From assembly GCA_024404495.1 (NCBI GenBank), contig JAKSPT010000018.1:1-56057 (forward strand): 56,057 nt of DNA, given 5' to 3'. Under the pieces are notes generated by a model. That model made no database searches. It was not told where the DNA came from and was given only the letters and a program-made list of their open reading frames with translations. Within the stretch, counting starts at the first letter, position 1. Each line of letters begins with the position of its first letter. This document shows, piece by piece, positions 35,801 through 43,335 of the stretch. Origin of the DNA: Lachnospiraceae bacterium (lineage in GTDB: Bacteria > Bacillota > Clostridia > Oscillospirales > CAG-272). Position numbers and translations under genes: made by a program.

Positions 35801-35887
35801 TTCTATCTCGACCTCAGCGACGAGGCGAGAAAACGCCTGAATCCGCTCGAAAAACTGTGGTATGTGAAGATAAAGGAACTTCTCTGA
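32801..35887 (+). CDS. Membrane-bound transglutaminase-like protein (TgpA-type)
   Basis: The 1028-residue protein has a Lys-rich cytoplasmic start (~25-48), about six membrane helices (~66-250), a very long Lys/Ala-rich loop (~250-325), another helix (~328-350), a large external region with a transglutaminase core, a Thr/Glu/Pro-rich linker, a last helix (~869-890) and a cytoplasmic tail. The catalytic triad is visible: Cys730 in GYCVQYATAA, His782 in DAHAWIEI, Asp796 in GFGWMDYETT. It is the third gene of the MoxR-DUF58 operon. Similar proteins (TgpA) are essential in Pseudomonas, but the substrate is unknown. The basic loop is unusually long. Confidence 0.92.
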   Translation: MDNNENNLSAPEAPAQDTGTPAASPKKGKKQKAVKANKKKKKEKKEKPEGLTPTVFLEQKYGAAVPTVGLFLRALVAAVTAFGFAAMFYEAICEDTARGMLFLTALVFAALTALCFLGKKRKLLGTVLIAVGIALPVLLALKGDGISLIPDAFASFWNQLNGTLEKYGFTPIVGFIGTGVAYADWTLCAFYWITAVTSVILTASVARRVKLFPVVCLCVVFFTIPFTYNLVTDAFGFLFTVAGIAALLISFLSEKSRAPKTKKHAVKQGKPEGKLTKEEKKKAAVSAKAKKLAAKAAPKKTKAERAAEKAAKKAEKKASEEARTDFPGGFTAAVSLLLCLAILLPIYAGYNEPWKDIPSISKKMEYTREVVTAILTGQPIDPNFRGYDPTDEREVTASKRKFEMIPLYQVNAGYEVPVYLRNWVGGDYENGAWKGISKANRNSYLNTFPDFDGDSITGTVLGYMLPGTIYSSQTKQYGYYRSDVTVRRLEDSYTRSLPIPVRPLQTGGVPELKAVPGMEDALPSVTAYYDGVFLTDLKESVGEAHTVTALLPAYDDSRFLSSFPSLLDKLATSREIIDVVSSIGWDDSYLTPYVIENLKEYPILEAYLSDETEMKRISEFYEQLQRYESYVDSHYTEKADSKTARTAARRIAFNALADIGKKPSSNLEAAQTVGQMAKDPRNFAFIHEIVLEVVQYLADTCSYTLTPEPYHGNLTDPVDIFLDGNRQGYCVQYATAACVMLRELGIPTRYVEGYVTGKLRRAGSPAAGIGSCTATVLDSDAHAWIEIYIPGFGWMDYETTETFTDTFYGTGGSGTTDDPDPWQRETEPYETEPLIEDTETTDPDETRPPKETEPETDEEGNPVEETDPLAFLPLLIVVGVIAVAAALFFLIRSIREKRLIARESLAACVNESLHGEPGDYDRTRFGHTLNDRINAVCAITGMERGKNELAEDYAARIDATLAETPDAPYFLHSFTEIVPLMEKAEFGAPLDANELHVLAEFYLDLSDEARKRLNPLEKLWYVKIKELL

Positions 35888-35998
35888 AGGCGAAGCGCCG
35901 TGATTGATGGGGCGCTCTGCCTTCAGAGCCCGGTTCCGCGGGGCGGAACCGCAATGCGCAGAAACCTTTTTCCGAAAATGCAAAAACAGGTGGTACTT

Positions 35999-36385
35999 AT
36001 GCTGAATCCCGAAAAAATGACCGGAACCGACCTTGCCTACCTCGGGGACGCGGTCATGGAACTGATGACGAGAGAAAAACTGCTTGCCACGGGCATTACC
36101 GACGTCGGCAGGCTGAATAAGCTCGCGCTTTCCTACGTCCGCGCCACCGCGCAGTCGGAGGCGGTGGAACGGGTGCTTCCTCTGCTGACCGACGAGGAAG
36201 CAGAGGTCTTCAAGCGAGGAAGGAACGCGCACGGCATCTCCGCGCCGAAAAGCGCCTCCACCGCCGACTACCGCCGCGCCACCGGGCTCGAAGCGCTCTT
36301 CGCGTATCTCTGGCTCAAGGGCGAGGACGACCGCCGGAGGGAGCTCTTCGCCGCGGCGTACCCCGAAAAACCGGAGGAAACGTGA
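35999..36385 (+). CDS. mrnC: Mini-ribonuclease III (MrnC)
   Basis: The 128-residue protein is an RNase III catalytic domain without a double-stranded RNA-binding domain: TGTDLAYLGDAVMELMTREKLL (in parts) equals the RNase III signature, followed by VFKRGRNAHG, SASTADYRRATGLEALFAYLWLKG (in parts). MrnC processes the ends of 23S rRNA in Firmicutes. The ATG at 35999 with AGGTGG upstream is chosen; the open frame extends 99 nt further upstream without a good SD. A full RNase III (rnc) is also present at 14007-14723. Confidence 0.95.
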   Translation: MLNPEKMTGTDLAYLGDAVMELMTREKLLATGITDVGRLNKLALSYVRATAQSEAVERVLPLLTDEEAEVFKRGRNAHGISAPKSASTADYRRATGLEALFAYLWLKGEDDRRRELFAAAYPEKPEET

Positions 36386-36389
36386 CGGA

Positions 36390-36944
36390 ATGACGCTTGC
36401 AGAAGCAAAAAAGCTGTATATGGATTTCGGCGGGAACGGTATGGCGATCGACCGGGAAGACCCGGAAAAATACCGGGAACTGATGAAAACCGCGTCTGGG
36501 CGGGACCTTGAAGCGTGGACGGACGAGCTGCTTGACAGTTATTTTGAAAAACTGGAACAGCCCCGTCTGCCCTCGGAGGAACGGAGCTGTTTGTTCTCCA
36601 AAATCACCGGTCTTCTCTGTTCGTCCGCGCATCCCGGGGCGTATCTTTCCCGCCTGATCGGGGATTTTCCGTTATTGAAGAAAACAGAAACCTTTTGGAA
36701 AATCGTGATTCTCGAAACGGTCGCCGGCAGAACGGCGACACTAAAAGACGGTCTGATCGCGATCTGCGCGGAAAACTGTCCTTCGCTTTGCCCCGACCTC
36801 GTCCGCACGGTGCGGGACTTTATGATTTTTCCGGTGACGGCTTTCGACAAAGGGATCGGTCCGATGCCTCTGCCCAAACGGTACGCCGAAGCCGTGGAGC
36901 GGACGAACCTTGCGGTCTCGACGTTCGCGAAGAAAACGAAATAA
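36390..36944 (+). CDS. Conserved hypothetical protein
   Basis: I do not recognise this 184-residue protein. It is largely helical and polar, begins MTLAEAKKLYMDFGGNGMAI and has no membrane segment, signal peptide or obvious catalytic motif. A repeated helix pattern with Leu/Glu and a C-terminal Lys run (TFAKKTK) is visible. It starts 5 nt after mrnC with GGAGG some 12 nt upstream, so it is probably translated from the same message. Codon use matches the neighbours, which argues that it is a real gene. Confidence 0.6.
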   Translation: MTLAEAKKLYMDFGGNGMAIDREDPEKYRELMKTASGRDLEAWTDELLDSYFEKLEQPRLPSEERSCLFSKITGLLCSSAHPGAYLSRLIGDFPLLKKTETFWKIVILETVAGRTATLKDGLIAICAENCPSLCPDLVRTVRDFMIFPVTAFDKGIGPMPLPKRYAEAVERTNLAVSTFAKKTK

Positions 36945-37063
36945 AAAACAGAGCTTTGTCTTCGTGACGGCCCGATAAGGAAGTATTTTGCGATGTGGAT
37001 TTTGTACGGCAAAATCCGATGCTCGTTATGAGTGTAGACAAACCGGAATTTGCAGGAGAGAAA

Positions 37064-37267
37064 ATGGAAGACGTTCTTGAACTGATATTAACCATCATCA
37101 CTGCTCCGTTCGGAGATAAATATGATGACTTGTATGAAAAAATCAAGCAAATAAATAATAAATACTTAAGGTTTATTTTGAAAATCCTTATTATTCTCGT
37201 TCCTGTAATCATTATTTTTGCTGTTTGTGCTTTGGCAAGCTATTTGATCAGAGGATATTGGTTTTAA
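37064..37267 (+). CDS. Small AT-rich membrane protein, unknown function
   Basis: The 67-residue product starts MEDVLELILTIITAPFGDKY and has a charged middle (DDLYEKIKQINNKY) and a C-terminal membrane helix (FILKILIILVPVIIIFAVCALAS). Start 37064 has GGAGAG before it; a frame from 36995 exists but lacks a good SD and would include the cassette's left end. Codon use is strongly AT-biased, unlike the flanking genes. It resembles small membrane peptides of mobile elements in layout only; no family is recognised. Confidence 0.6.
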   Translation: MEDVLELILTIITAPFGDKYDDLYEKIKQINNKYLRFILKILIILVPVIIIFAVCALASYLIRGYWF

Positions 37268-37298
37268 CAAATCCCGGTTTGTCGAACTGAAAGAAATA

Positions 37299-37345
37299 AC
37301 CCGCCGAATAGGAATTTTTCAATTCCTTTTCGGCGGGTTTGCTTT
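37299..37345 (+). terminator. Terminator of cassette I
   Basis: AACCCGCCGAA..GGAATT pairs with AATTCC..TTCGGCGGGTT around a short loop. It resembles the terminator of cassette II in sequence and position of bases, with compensating changes in the stem. Confidence 0.75.
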
Positions 37346-37473
37346 GTCAAAAAACATCCTTACGAGACTGCGCCCTTCGGCAAAGCTCTGTTTTTTGAAA
37401 GAGAAGCGCGGCGGGCGGGGGCGCCTTGCCGCTCTGCTTTTTCGGGTTCGTCCGCTTCACTTCGGGCGGTGTC

Positions 37474-37668
37474 GTAGGGCGGGGGCTTGTCTCCCGCCGC
37501 GACAGGAGAGCAAAATACGAAGCGGAGAACGATGCACGTCACTTTTCAAAATGCGGAGCGGAAACCTTTTCAATGGTAAGGCGGTATCATATTGTTCAGT
37601 GACGGGCGAAGTTCATTTCCTGCACAATCGTCCCCCTGCCGCGGCGGGAGACAAGCCCCTGCTCTACG
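37474..37668. repeat. MITE-like element, second copy
   Basis: Inverted ends GTAGGGCGGGGGCTTGTCTC (from 37474) and its inverse (37635-37668) flank about 130 bp without a gene. The ends match the element at 560-753. The rest of 37364-37700 shows no gene; scattered pieces such as CAAAATGCGGAGCGGAAACC look like relics. Confidence 0.6.
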
Positions 37669-37714
37669 GCGCGTTCCTTTCGCTTTCTGTACGATCACAA
37701 AAGAATAATCGACT

Positions 37715-37763
37715 GCAAAACGAAACGCGGCATCCGCCGGAGCAATCGCCCAACGGATGCCGC
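37715..37763 (-). terminator. Terminator of the GH-A-like hydrolase gene
   Basis: GCGGCATCCG pairs with CGGATGCCGC across about 17 nt, followed on the minus strand by GTTTCGTTTT, close after the stop codon. Confidence 0.7.
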
Positions 37764-37789
37764 ATATTGTTTTTTGCGGGGAAAGCCTT

Positions 37790-39958
37790 TTACTTGATAA
37801 ATTTCATCTTGACCGCGACGCCGGCGGGATCGTTCATGAAGGTGAGGAGAACGGTCTTCGATTTTTCGTCGTACTCGAAGCTGATCGGCGTTTCTTCATC
37901 TTTGACCGCCGCCGTGACGGTGAGAGGCGCGCGGCGGACGGCGATCCTTGCCGTGCAGGTGCAGCCCTCGGGTCCGATCGCCGTGAAGGAGACCGAACGG
38001 GCGGTCGCGTGCCACTTTTCGATCCTTGCGGCGGCGCAGATATGGTCGGCGGGAACGGTGCGGTCGATCTTATCCACGTTGTACCACAGCCCGACCGAAC
38101 CGACCTTCAGCGTCGGATCGGTGAGAACGGGCAGCTTGTCGTCGAAGAGGTCGATATAGGTGCCCTTCAGCGTTTCGTCCTTCGAGAAGGGCGTTTCGGA
38201 AAGGATCGAGGTGACGACGTAGGGACCGCGGTCCATGATCATCGCCGCGGTGGGCGTCCAGTTGACGCCGCCCGCCTCCATGCCCGAACGGACGAAGGCA
38301 CGGTAGGAATCCGCCGCCTCCGTGCTGTCGGAAAGGGCGATCGGGTCGGTATCGAGGAAGGCGAGGACGCCTTTCCCGACCCTATGGATCCCCGCCTCGG
38401 GCGTTCTGCCGAGACCGCAGGCTTCAAAGAGATGCTCGGCGGGATTCTTATAGTCGCCGCCGTTCTGATTCCACCACGCGCGCACGGTATGGAACGGGTC
38501 GGTGCCGTTGCCGACGTAGACGAGGACGCCGCCGTTCTTCACCCATTCGGCGATCGCGTTGTGGATATCCGGATAGTCGGGCTTCATATATTCGTAGCTG
38601 AGGACGAGGACGCGGTAGGGGCTGAGGTAGCCCGGCAGACGGCGGACGTTGTCGAGCTGAACGGGACGGACCGAAAGCCCGTGCTTGAGCAGGGGCAGAG
38701 CGAGCCCGTAGAAGGCGCTGAACGCCTGATGGTGGTTGAAGCGCTTTCTCGCGGCGACAAGCTCCTCCGAGGGTTCCTCATCCGGCTTGCCGGGCGGGGG
38801 GATCAGATCGGGGCGGACGCGCTGGAACATCGCGCTGTCGGCGAGGAGCAGACCGACCTCGGTCCTGCCGCCTCTCCATGCTGCGTCGGGCTGATCCATA
38901 TCGCGGAGGATATGCATTACGTTCATCAGGTTGGTGCGGTACGCCTCGGGCATCGGCTCTCTGCCGTTGCCGCTCTCGGAGGGGTAGGCGCCGCTGAAGA
39001 CGCGCGCCGGCCACGGGGCGACCTCGTAGGTCGAGATGCCGGGGTGCATCAGGGAAGCGGTCACCGTGCGGTAGTAGTTGTCGCGGTAATCGCGCCACGT
39101 GTGGTGCGGGTCGTCCTCGACCGGGTCGTGGAGGAGCCACATTTTGCGGTCGGTGCCGCGCACGAGCTCCTGCTCGATGCCGTATTCGAGGAACGCGGTC
39201 TCAAAGGTCCTTTCGGCGTGTCTGCCCTCGTAAAAGTTTCCGGTGCGGGCGGTGCCCGTCCAGATCTGCGCGATGTAACCGTCCACGCCCGGCAGGTCGA
39301 TCAGGGAAGACTCGGGCGAAACGATCTGCCACGCCGAATAGTTGATGAGCGAGTGAGTCGGAACGTAGAAGCGGAGACGTCTTCCGTAACGGACCATCGC
39401 GTATTCCTTCAGTTCGGAGCAGAGACGGTCGAGCATACGGCGGTAGAGATACTGTTTCAGCTTCGCGGAGCGGTACGCCGCGTCGGGCGAGGACGCCTGA
39501 TCCTGCCACGGCTCGCGGTAGAAAATCTCCCATTCGCGCTTGAACGCCTCGGAATAGCCTGCCGCCGCCCAGTATTCGGGCTCCTCGAGGTGGATCGCCT
39601 CGACGCCGCAGTCAACGGCGTTTTTCAGCTTTTCGGTCAGATAGCGGGAGAAGGCGACCGACGGGCACATATAGGGCACGTCCACGCCGTGGTTGATCTC
39701 GGCGCGGCTGTTGCGCTGCCCCTCGTCGTGGTGGTCGATGCCGTCGAATTTTCCGTAGAGGTAGTCCTGATATTCGCCCCACGCGACGCCGGTCATCAGA
39801 TGGATGACGTAGCCGTGCTTCCGCCATTCGGCGATGCGCTCCTTCAGGTTATGGATGCCGTAGACCATGACGAAATCGCACTGGGTATCGTTGCGGGGAT
39901 TGTACGGGGACGCCTCCTGCACGCCGGTGCGTTCCTCGTGCCTGTCGTAGAATTTCAT
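37790..39958 (-). CDS. Putative glycoside hydrolase, TIM barrel plus GATase-like domain
   Basis: The 722-residue protein has a TIM-barrel-like N-terminal half (GVAWGEYQDYLYG, AIHLEEPEYWAAAGYSEAF, with acidic residues that could be catalytic), and a later alpha/beta segment (YRVLVLSYEYMKPDYPDIHNAIAEWVKNGG, in parts) that resembles the trimerisation or GATase-like domain of GH42-type beta-galactosidases, then a beta-rich tail. No named family was recognised with certainty. No signal peptide, so probably cytoplasmic. Start 39958 follows GGAAA.. and fits the open frame. It may act on a galactoside or similar oligosaccharide. Confidence 0.6.
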   Translation of the reverse strand: MKFYDRHEERTGVQEASPYNPRNDTQCDFVMVYGIHNLKERIAEWRKHGYVIHLMTGVAWGEYQDYLYGKFDGIDHHDEGQRNSRAEINHGVDVPYMCPSVAFSRYLTEKLKNAVDCGVEAIHLEEPEYWAAAGYSEAFKREWEIFYREPWQDQASSPDAAYRSAKLKQYLYRRMLDRLCSELKEYAMVRYGRRLRFYVPTHSLINYSAWQIVSPESSLIDLPGVDGYIAQIWTGTARTGNFYEGRHAERTFETAFLEYGIEQELVRGTDRKMWLLHDPVEDDPHHTWRDYRDNYYRTVTASLMHPGISTYEVAPWPARVFSGAYPSESGNGREPMPEAYRTNLMNVMHILRDMDQPDAAWRGGRTEVGLLLADSAMFQRVRPDLIPPPGKPDEEPSEELVAARKRFNHHQAFSAFYGLALPLLKHGLSVRPVQLDNVRRLPGYLSPYRVLVLSYEYMKPDYPDIHNAIAEWVKNGGVLVYVGNGTDPFHTVRAWWNQNGGDYKNPAEHLFEACGLGRTPEAGIHRVGKGVLAFLDTDPIALSDSTEAADSYRAFVRSGMEAGGVNWTPTAAMIMDRGPYVVTSILSETPFSKDETLKGTYIDLFDDKLPVLTDPTLKVGSVGLWYNVDKIDRTVPADHICAAARIEKWHATARSVSFTAIGPEGCTCTARIAVRRAPLTVTAAVKDEETPISFEYDEKSKTVLLTFMNDPAGVAVKMKFIK

Positions 39959-40006
39959 AGCGTATTTTCCTTTCTTACGGGATTCGGGACACCGCCCTTT
40001 GTCCTC

Positions 40007-40035
40007 ATTATAACAAAACGTCCCCGCGCTGTCCA
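40007..40035 (-). promoter_or_regulatory. Promoter of the GH-A-like hydrolase gene
   Basis: On the minus strand TGGACA-17 bp-TATAAT, about 50 bp before the start codon. Confidence 0.7.
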
Positions 40036-40107
40036 TACGGTTTTTGCCCAAAAAAACGGAGGAAATTTCGTCGTTCTGCGCAGAATAAAACGGAGCCGAA
40101 ATTCCGC

Positions 40108-40136
40108 TTGCATTTTCGGAAACGCTATGCTATAAT
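40108..40136 (+). promoter_or_regulatory. Promoter of pepF
   Basis: TTGCAT, 17-bp spacer, TATAAT, about 25 bp before the SD. Confidence 0.7.
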
Positions 40137-40163
40137 GAAAGAAAAAATACGGAGGTGTTCGTT

Positions 40164-41951
40164 TTGGAACAGAAAATCTTTGAAAGAAAAGACCGCGACG
40201 CGGCGTATCTTTGGGACCTTTCCCATATCTTCCCCACGAAAGAGGCCTGGGAAGCCGCCTACGCCGAGGCGGAAAAATCAATTGCCGCGCTCCCTGCGCT
40301 TCAGGGGACGCTCGCTTCCTCTGCCGAGGCGCTGAAGCACGCGCTCGACCTGCTTCACGCGGCGGGGGAAAAGGTGGAGAGAGTGTATCTCTACGCCAAC
40401 CTCTATAAGTCCGGGGACAACGGCAACCCCGAGGCGCAGGACATGGAGGGCAGATGCATCCGTCTGCTGATGGGCTATTCGACCTCGATCGCCTTCCTTG
40501 AACCCGAGCTGCTTTCGATCCCCGCCGACGTCTACCGCGCATACTGCGAGGCACCGGAGATGAAGACCTACCGTCATCTCCTTGAGGACACCGACCGCCA
40601 GAGACCCCACACGCTCGACGCGGAAAAGGAAAAGATGCTCGCGATGATGGCGGATATGGCGGGCGGCTGCTCGAACGCCTTCGAGATGCTCGAATCGGTC
40701 GATATGACCTTCCCGGAGATCACCGACGGGGAAGGGAACAAGGTGACCCTCACCCACGGCAACTTCGGCGTCTTCCGCGAAAGCGGCGATCAGAGAGTCA
40801 GAAAAGAAGCCTTCGAGGCTTATTTCGGCGAGTTCAAAAAGTATATCAACACCTTTGCCGCCACCTATTCCGGCTCGGTGAAGGCAGACTGCTTCTTCTC
40901 CTCCGTCCGCCGCTACGGCAGCGCTCGCGAGCAGGCGCTTGCGGGCGGAAACGTCCCGCTCGACGTCTATGACAGCCTGATCTCCGCCGTTCACGACGGT
41001 CTTCCGACCCTGAAACGCTATCTTGCCCTCCGCAAAAAGGTCCTCGGTCTGGACGAGCTGAATATGTACGACCTCTACTGCCCGATGGTCGCCGAGGTCG
41101 ATATGACCGTTCCCTTTGCCGACGCGAAGACCCTTGTGAAGAACGCGACGAAGCCGCTCGGCGAGGCGTACGGCAAGCTCCTTGACCGCGCGTTTTCCGA
41201 GCGCTGGATCGACGTTTACGAGAACAAGGGCAAGACGACCGGCGCCTTCTCCTGCGGCGTGTTCGGCGTGCATCCCTACGTTCTGCTGAACTACACCGAC
41301 ACCCTTGACGACGCCTTCACCCTCGCGCACGAGCTCGGCCACGCGATGCACTCGTGGTTCTCGGACACCACGCAGGATTATCCGAACCACGATTACCGCA
41401 TCATGGTCGCGGAGGTTGCCTCCACGGTCAACGAGGTGCTTCTGACCCGCTATCTGCTCTCGACCGAGACCGACAAGAGCCGCCGCGCCTATATCCTCAA
41501 CCACTTCCTTGAGGGCTTCCGCACGACGGTCTACCGTCAGACCCTGTTTGCGGAATTTGAGAAGACGTCGCACGAAATGTACGAGCGCGGCGAGACCCTG
41601 ACCGCAGAGGCGCTGAACGGCGTCTACCGCGATCTCAACCTGCTTTACTACGACGGCGCGACCGTGAACGAGCTGCAGGACATCGAGTGGGCGCGCATCC
41701 CGCACTTCTACCGTCCCTTCTACGTCTACCAGTACGCGACCGGATTCTCCTCCGCCGTCGCCATCGCCGACCGCATCCTCAAGACCGGGGACGCCTCGGA
41801 CTATCTGAAGTTCCTGACCACCGGCGGCTCGGACTACCCGCTGAATGAGCTGAAGATCGCCGGCGTCGACCTCACCTCGCCCGAAACCGTCCGCTCTGCC
41901 CTCGCCGTCTTCGACGGTGCCCTCGCGGAACTGGAAGAGCTGCTGAAATGA
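40164..41951 (+). CDS. pepF: Oligoendopeptidase F (M3 family)
   Basis: The 595-residue zinc peptidase starts MEQKIFERKDRDAAYLWDLS, has AHELGHAMHSWFS (H389, E390, H393) with the third zinc ligand in MVAEVASTVNEVLL, and the usual all-helical M3 layout. It cuts peptides of 7-17 residues in the cytoplasm, e.g. pheromone precursors or processed signal peptides. The start is TTG at 40164, 8 nt after GGAGG; the in-frame GTG at 40155 is only one codon from the SD. Confidence 0.95.
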   Translation: MEQKIFERKDRDAAYLWDLSHIFPTKEAWEAAYAEAEKSIAALPALQGTLASSAEALKHALDLLHAAGEKVERVYLYANLYKSGDNGNPEAQDMEGRCIRLLMGYSTSIAFLEPELLSIPADVYRAYCEAPEMKTYRHLLEDTDRQRPHTLDAEKEKMLAMMADMAGGCSNAFEMLESVDMTFPEITDGEGNKVTLTHGNFGVFRESGDQRVRKEAFEAYFGEFKKYINTFAATYSGSVKADCFFSSVRRYGSAREQALAGGNVPLDVYDSLISAVHDGLPTLKRYLALRKKVLGLDELNMYDLYCPMVAEVDMTVPFADAKTLVKNATKPLGEAYGKLLDRAFSERWIDVYENKGKTTGAFSCGVFGVHPYVLLNYTDTLDDAFTLAHELGHAMHSWFSDTTQDYPNHDYRIMVAEVASTVNEVLLTRYLLSTETDKSRRAYILNHFLEGFRTTVYRQTLFAEFEKTSHEMYERGETLTAEALNGVYRDLNLLYYDGATVNELQDIEWARIPHFYRPFYVYQYATGFSSAVAIADRILKTGDASDYLKFLTTGGSDYPLNELKIAGVDLTSPETVRSALAVFDGALAELEELLK

Positions 41952-42092
41952 TGTGTTCCGCAAGCGGAACGTGATGTACGCCTTCGGCGAGTGAGCGGAA
42001 ACGGAAAAGCAAAAAACTGCCCGAAGCCAATGCCACGGGTGCATAAGGAAGTATTCTGAAGATACTGATAAATCATTTTTTTGGAGGTGCTA

Positions 42093-42938
42093 ATGAACAC
42101 TATATGGTCAGATAATATTCAAGGAATTCAGACTCTTTATCTCAGCCGCAAATTAAGATTTGACGATGTATTTTTTGATCAATACAGAGATGCTTTTAAT
42201 TTAGAAAAAAGTGCGGAATTAAAAATATTGGAAATCGGCTGCGGTCCCGGTGCACTTGCAGGGGCGTTGCATAGGTGGTATCCAAATGCTCAAATAACAG
42301 CTATTGATCGTGACAATAACTTTATTTCTTTCGGAAAACAAAATATAGCAGGAGTTGAATTCATCGAAGGAGATGCCGAACATCTTCCTTTTGAGGATAA
42401 TACATTTGATGTAACAATATCCAATACCGTTCAGGAACACGTTGAGCCGAAAGCTTTCTGGGGAGAACAGTACCGTGTATTGAAACCCGGTGGTATATGT
42501 CTTTGCCTTTCAGCAAGAAAAGGATTATACTGTACTGCACCGTGCCTGAAAATCACAAAAGAAGAGGAAGAGTTTTGGCAAAGTGTTACTTTAGAAAACG
42601 AATCAGAAAAGTATGGCGTTTGCAGATATCCTACGTCGGAATCAGAACTTCCTGCATCGATGGAACAGTACAACTTTCGAGATATCACAACAAATTATGC
42701 CATTATTAATCTCACTCCCGACAATCCAAAATACTCGGTACAAATGGCAGAAGCCATGATTGAAGCACAGCGTCAGACTAATCTTGAAGCTATTGTTTCG
42801 GTACATTCAATAGCGGACGAAAGAGCAGTTGAAGCGGTAAATTCAAAGTTTGATGAGCGACTTCGCTTGTACCACGATGGCATAAAACAGTGGGATACAT
42901 CTGTTTCAATTACAATGATTGTTCGTGGAAAAAAGTAA
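42093..42938 (+). CDS. Class I SAM-dependent methyltransferase
   Basis: The 281-residue protein has the Methyltransf_11 fold: ILEIGCGPGALAGAL binds SAM, ITAIDRDNNFI supplies the acidic ribose ligand, EGDAEHLPFEDNTFDVTI and VLKPGGICLCLS follow. It is an AT-rich gene amid GC-rich DNA, within the cassette-like region, so acquisition is likely. GGAGGTG lies 7 nt before the ATG. The substrate is unknown; the neighbours give no clue. Confidence 0.8.
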   Translation: MNTIWSDNIQGIQTLYLSRKLRFDDVFFDQYRDAFNLEKSAELKILEIGCGPGALAGALHRWYPNAQITAIDRDNNFISFGKQNIAGVEFIEGDAEHLPFEDNTFDVTISNTVQEHVEPKAFWGEQYRVLKPGGICLCLSARKGLYCTAPCLKITKEEEEFWQSVTLENESEKYGVCRYPTSESELPASMEQYNFRDITTNYAIINLTPDNPKYSVQMAEAMIEAQRQTNLEAIVSVHSIADERAVEAVNSKFDERLRLYHDGIKQWDTSVSITMIVRGKK

Positions 42939-42967
42939 TACCCCCAAGTTTTGCCTAACTATAAAAA

Positions 42968-43014
42968 ATACCTACCGAAGAGGGAAACAAAATTCCTTTA
43001 CGGTGGGTATTTTT
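42968..43014 (+). terminator. Terminator of the cassette II methyltransferase
   Basis: ATACCTACCGAA..GGGAA pairs with TTCC..TTTACGGTGGGTAT and is followed by TTTTGTC. The stem shares its sequence layout with that of cassette I. Confidence 0.8.
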
Positions 43015-43335
43015 GTCTTATACCATAGCAAGCAGGGAAATTATATATAATTTCCGAATGATGTCGTTTTAGTCAAGTTGATATTTGTGAATGAAGTCGC
43101 TGACGTTGATGAAGTCACTCGCTTCGCTCGTTAATTAAGACGGTGCTTCGCACCTAATGAAGCGAAGACGCCCCCTCATTTCTCTCGTTCTCCCTTTTTC
43201 ATTTCTTCATTAGCGGAGCGCCTTCATTCCTTCATTAGCCCGTCAGGGCGTCTTCATTTTCGGCGCGTTCCGAAAACGCTTCAAAAAACATCCTTATCAG
43301 CACGCGCCGAAGCGGCTCCGGGCGTTTTTGCGTTA

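Larger units (their letters stand above)
36974..37363. mobile_element. AT-rich single-gene cassette I with inverted ends
   Basis: The left end GATAAGGAAGTATTTTG (36974-36990) and the right end CAAAAAACATCCTTAC (37348-37363) are imperfect inverted copies, 13 of 15 over TAAGGAAGTATTTTG. The interior is AT-rich and holds a small membrane-protein gene and a terminator close to the right end. Cassette II (42042-43297) has nearly the same ends and a related terminator. No transposase is inside, and target-site duplications are not obvious. Confidence 0.55.
42042..43297. mobile_element. AT-rich single-gene cassette II with inverted ends
   Basis: The left end CATAAGGAAGTATTCTG (42042-42058) and right end CAAAAAACATCCTTAT (43282-43297) are imperfect inverted copies, nearly the same as those of cassette I. 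It holds an AT-rich methyltransferase gene and a terminator related to that of cassette I, then about 270 bp of repeat-like sequence with ATTAGCG and GCGTCTTCATT pieces in both orientations. No transposase is inside. Confidence 0.5.
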
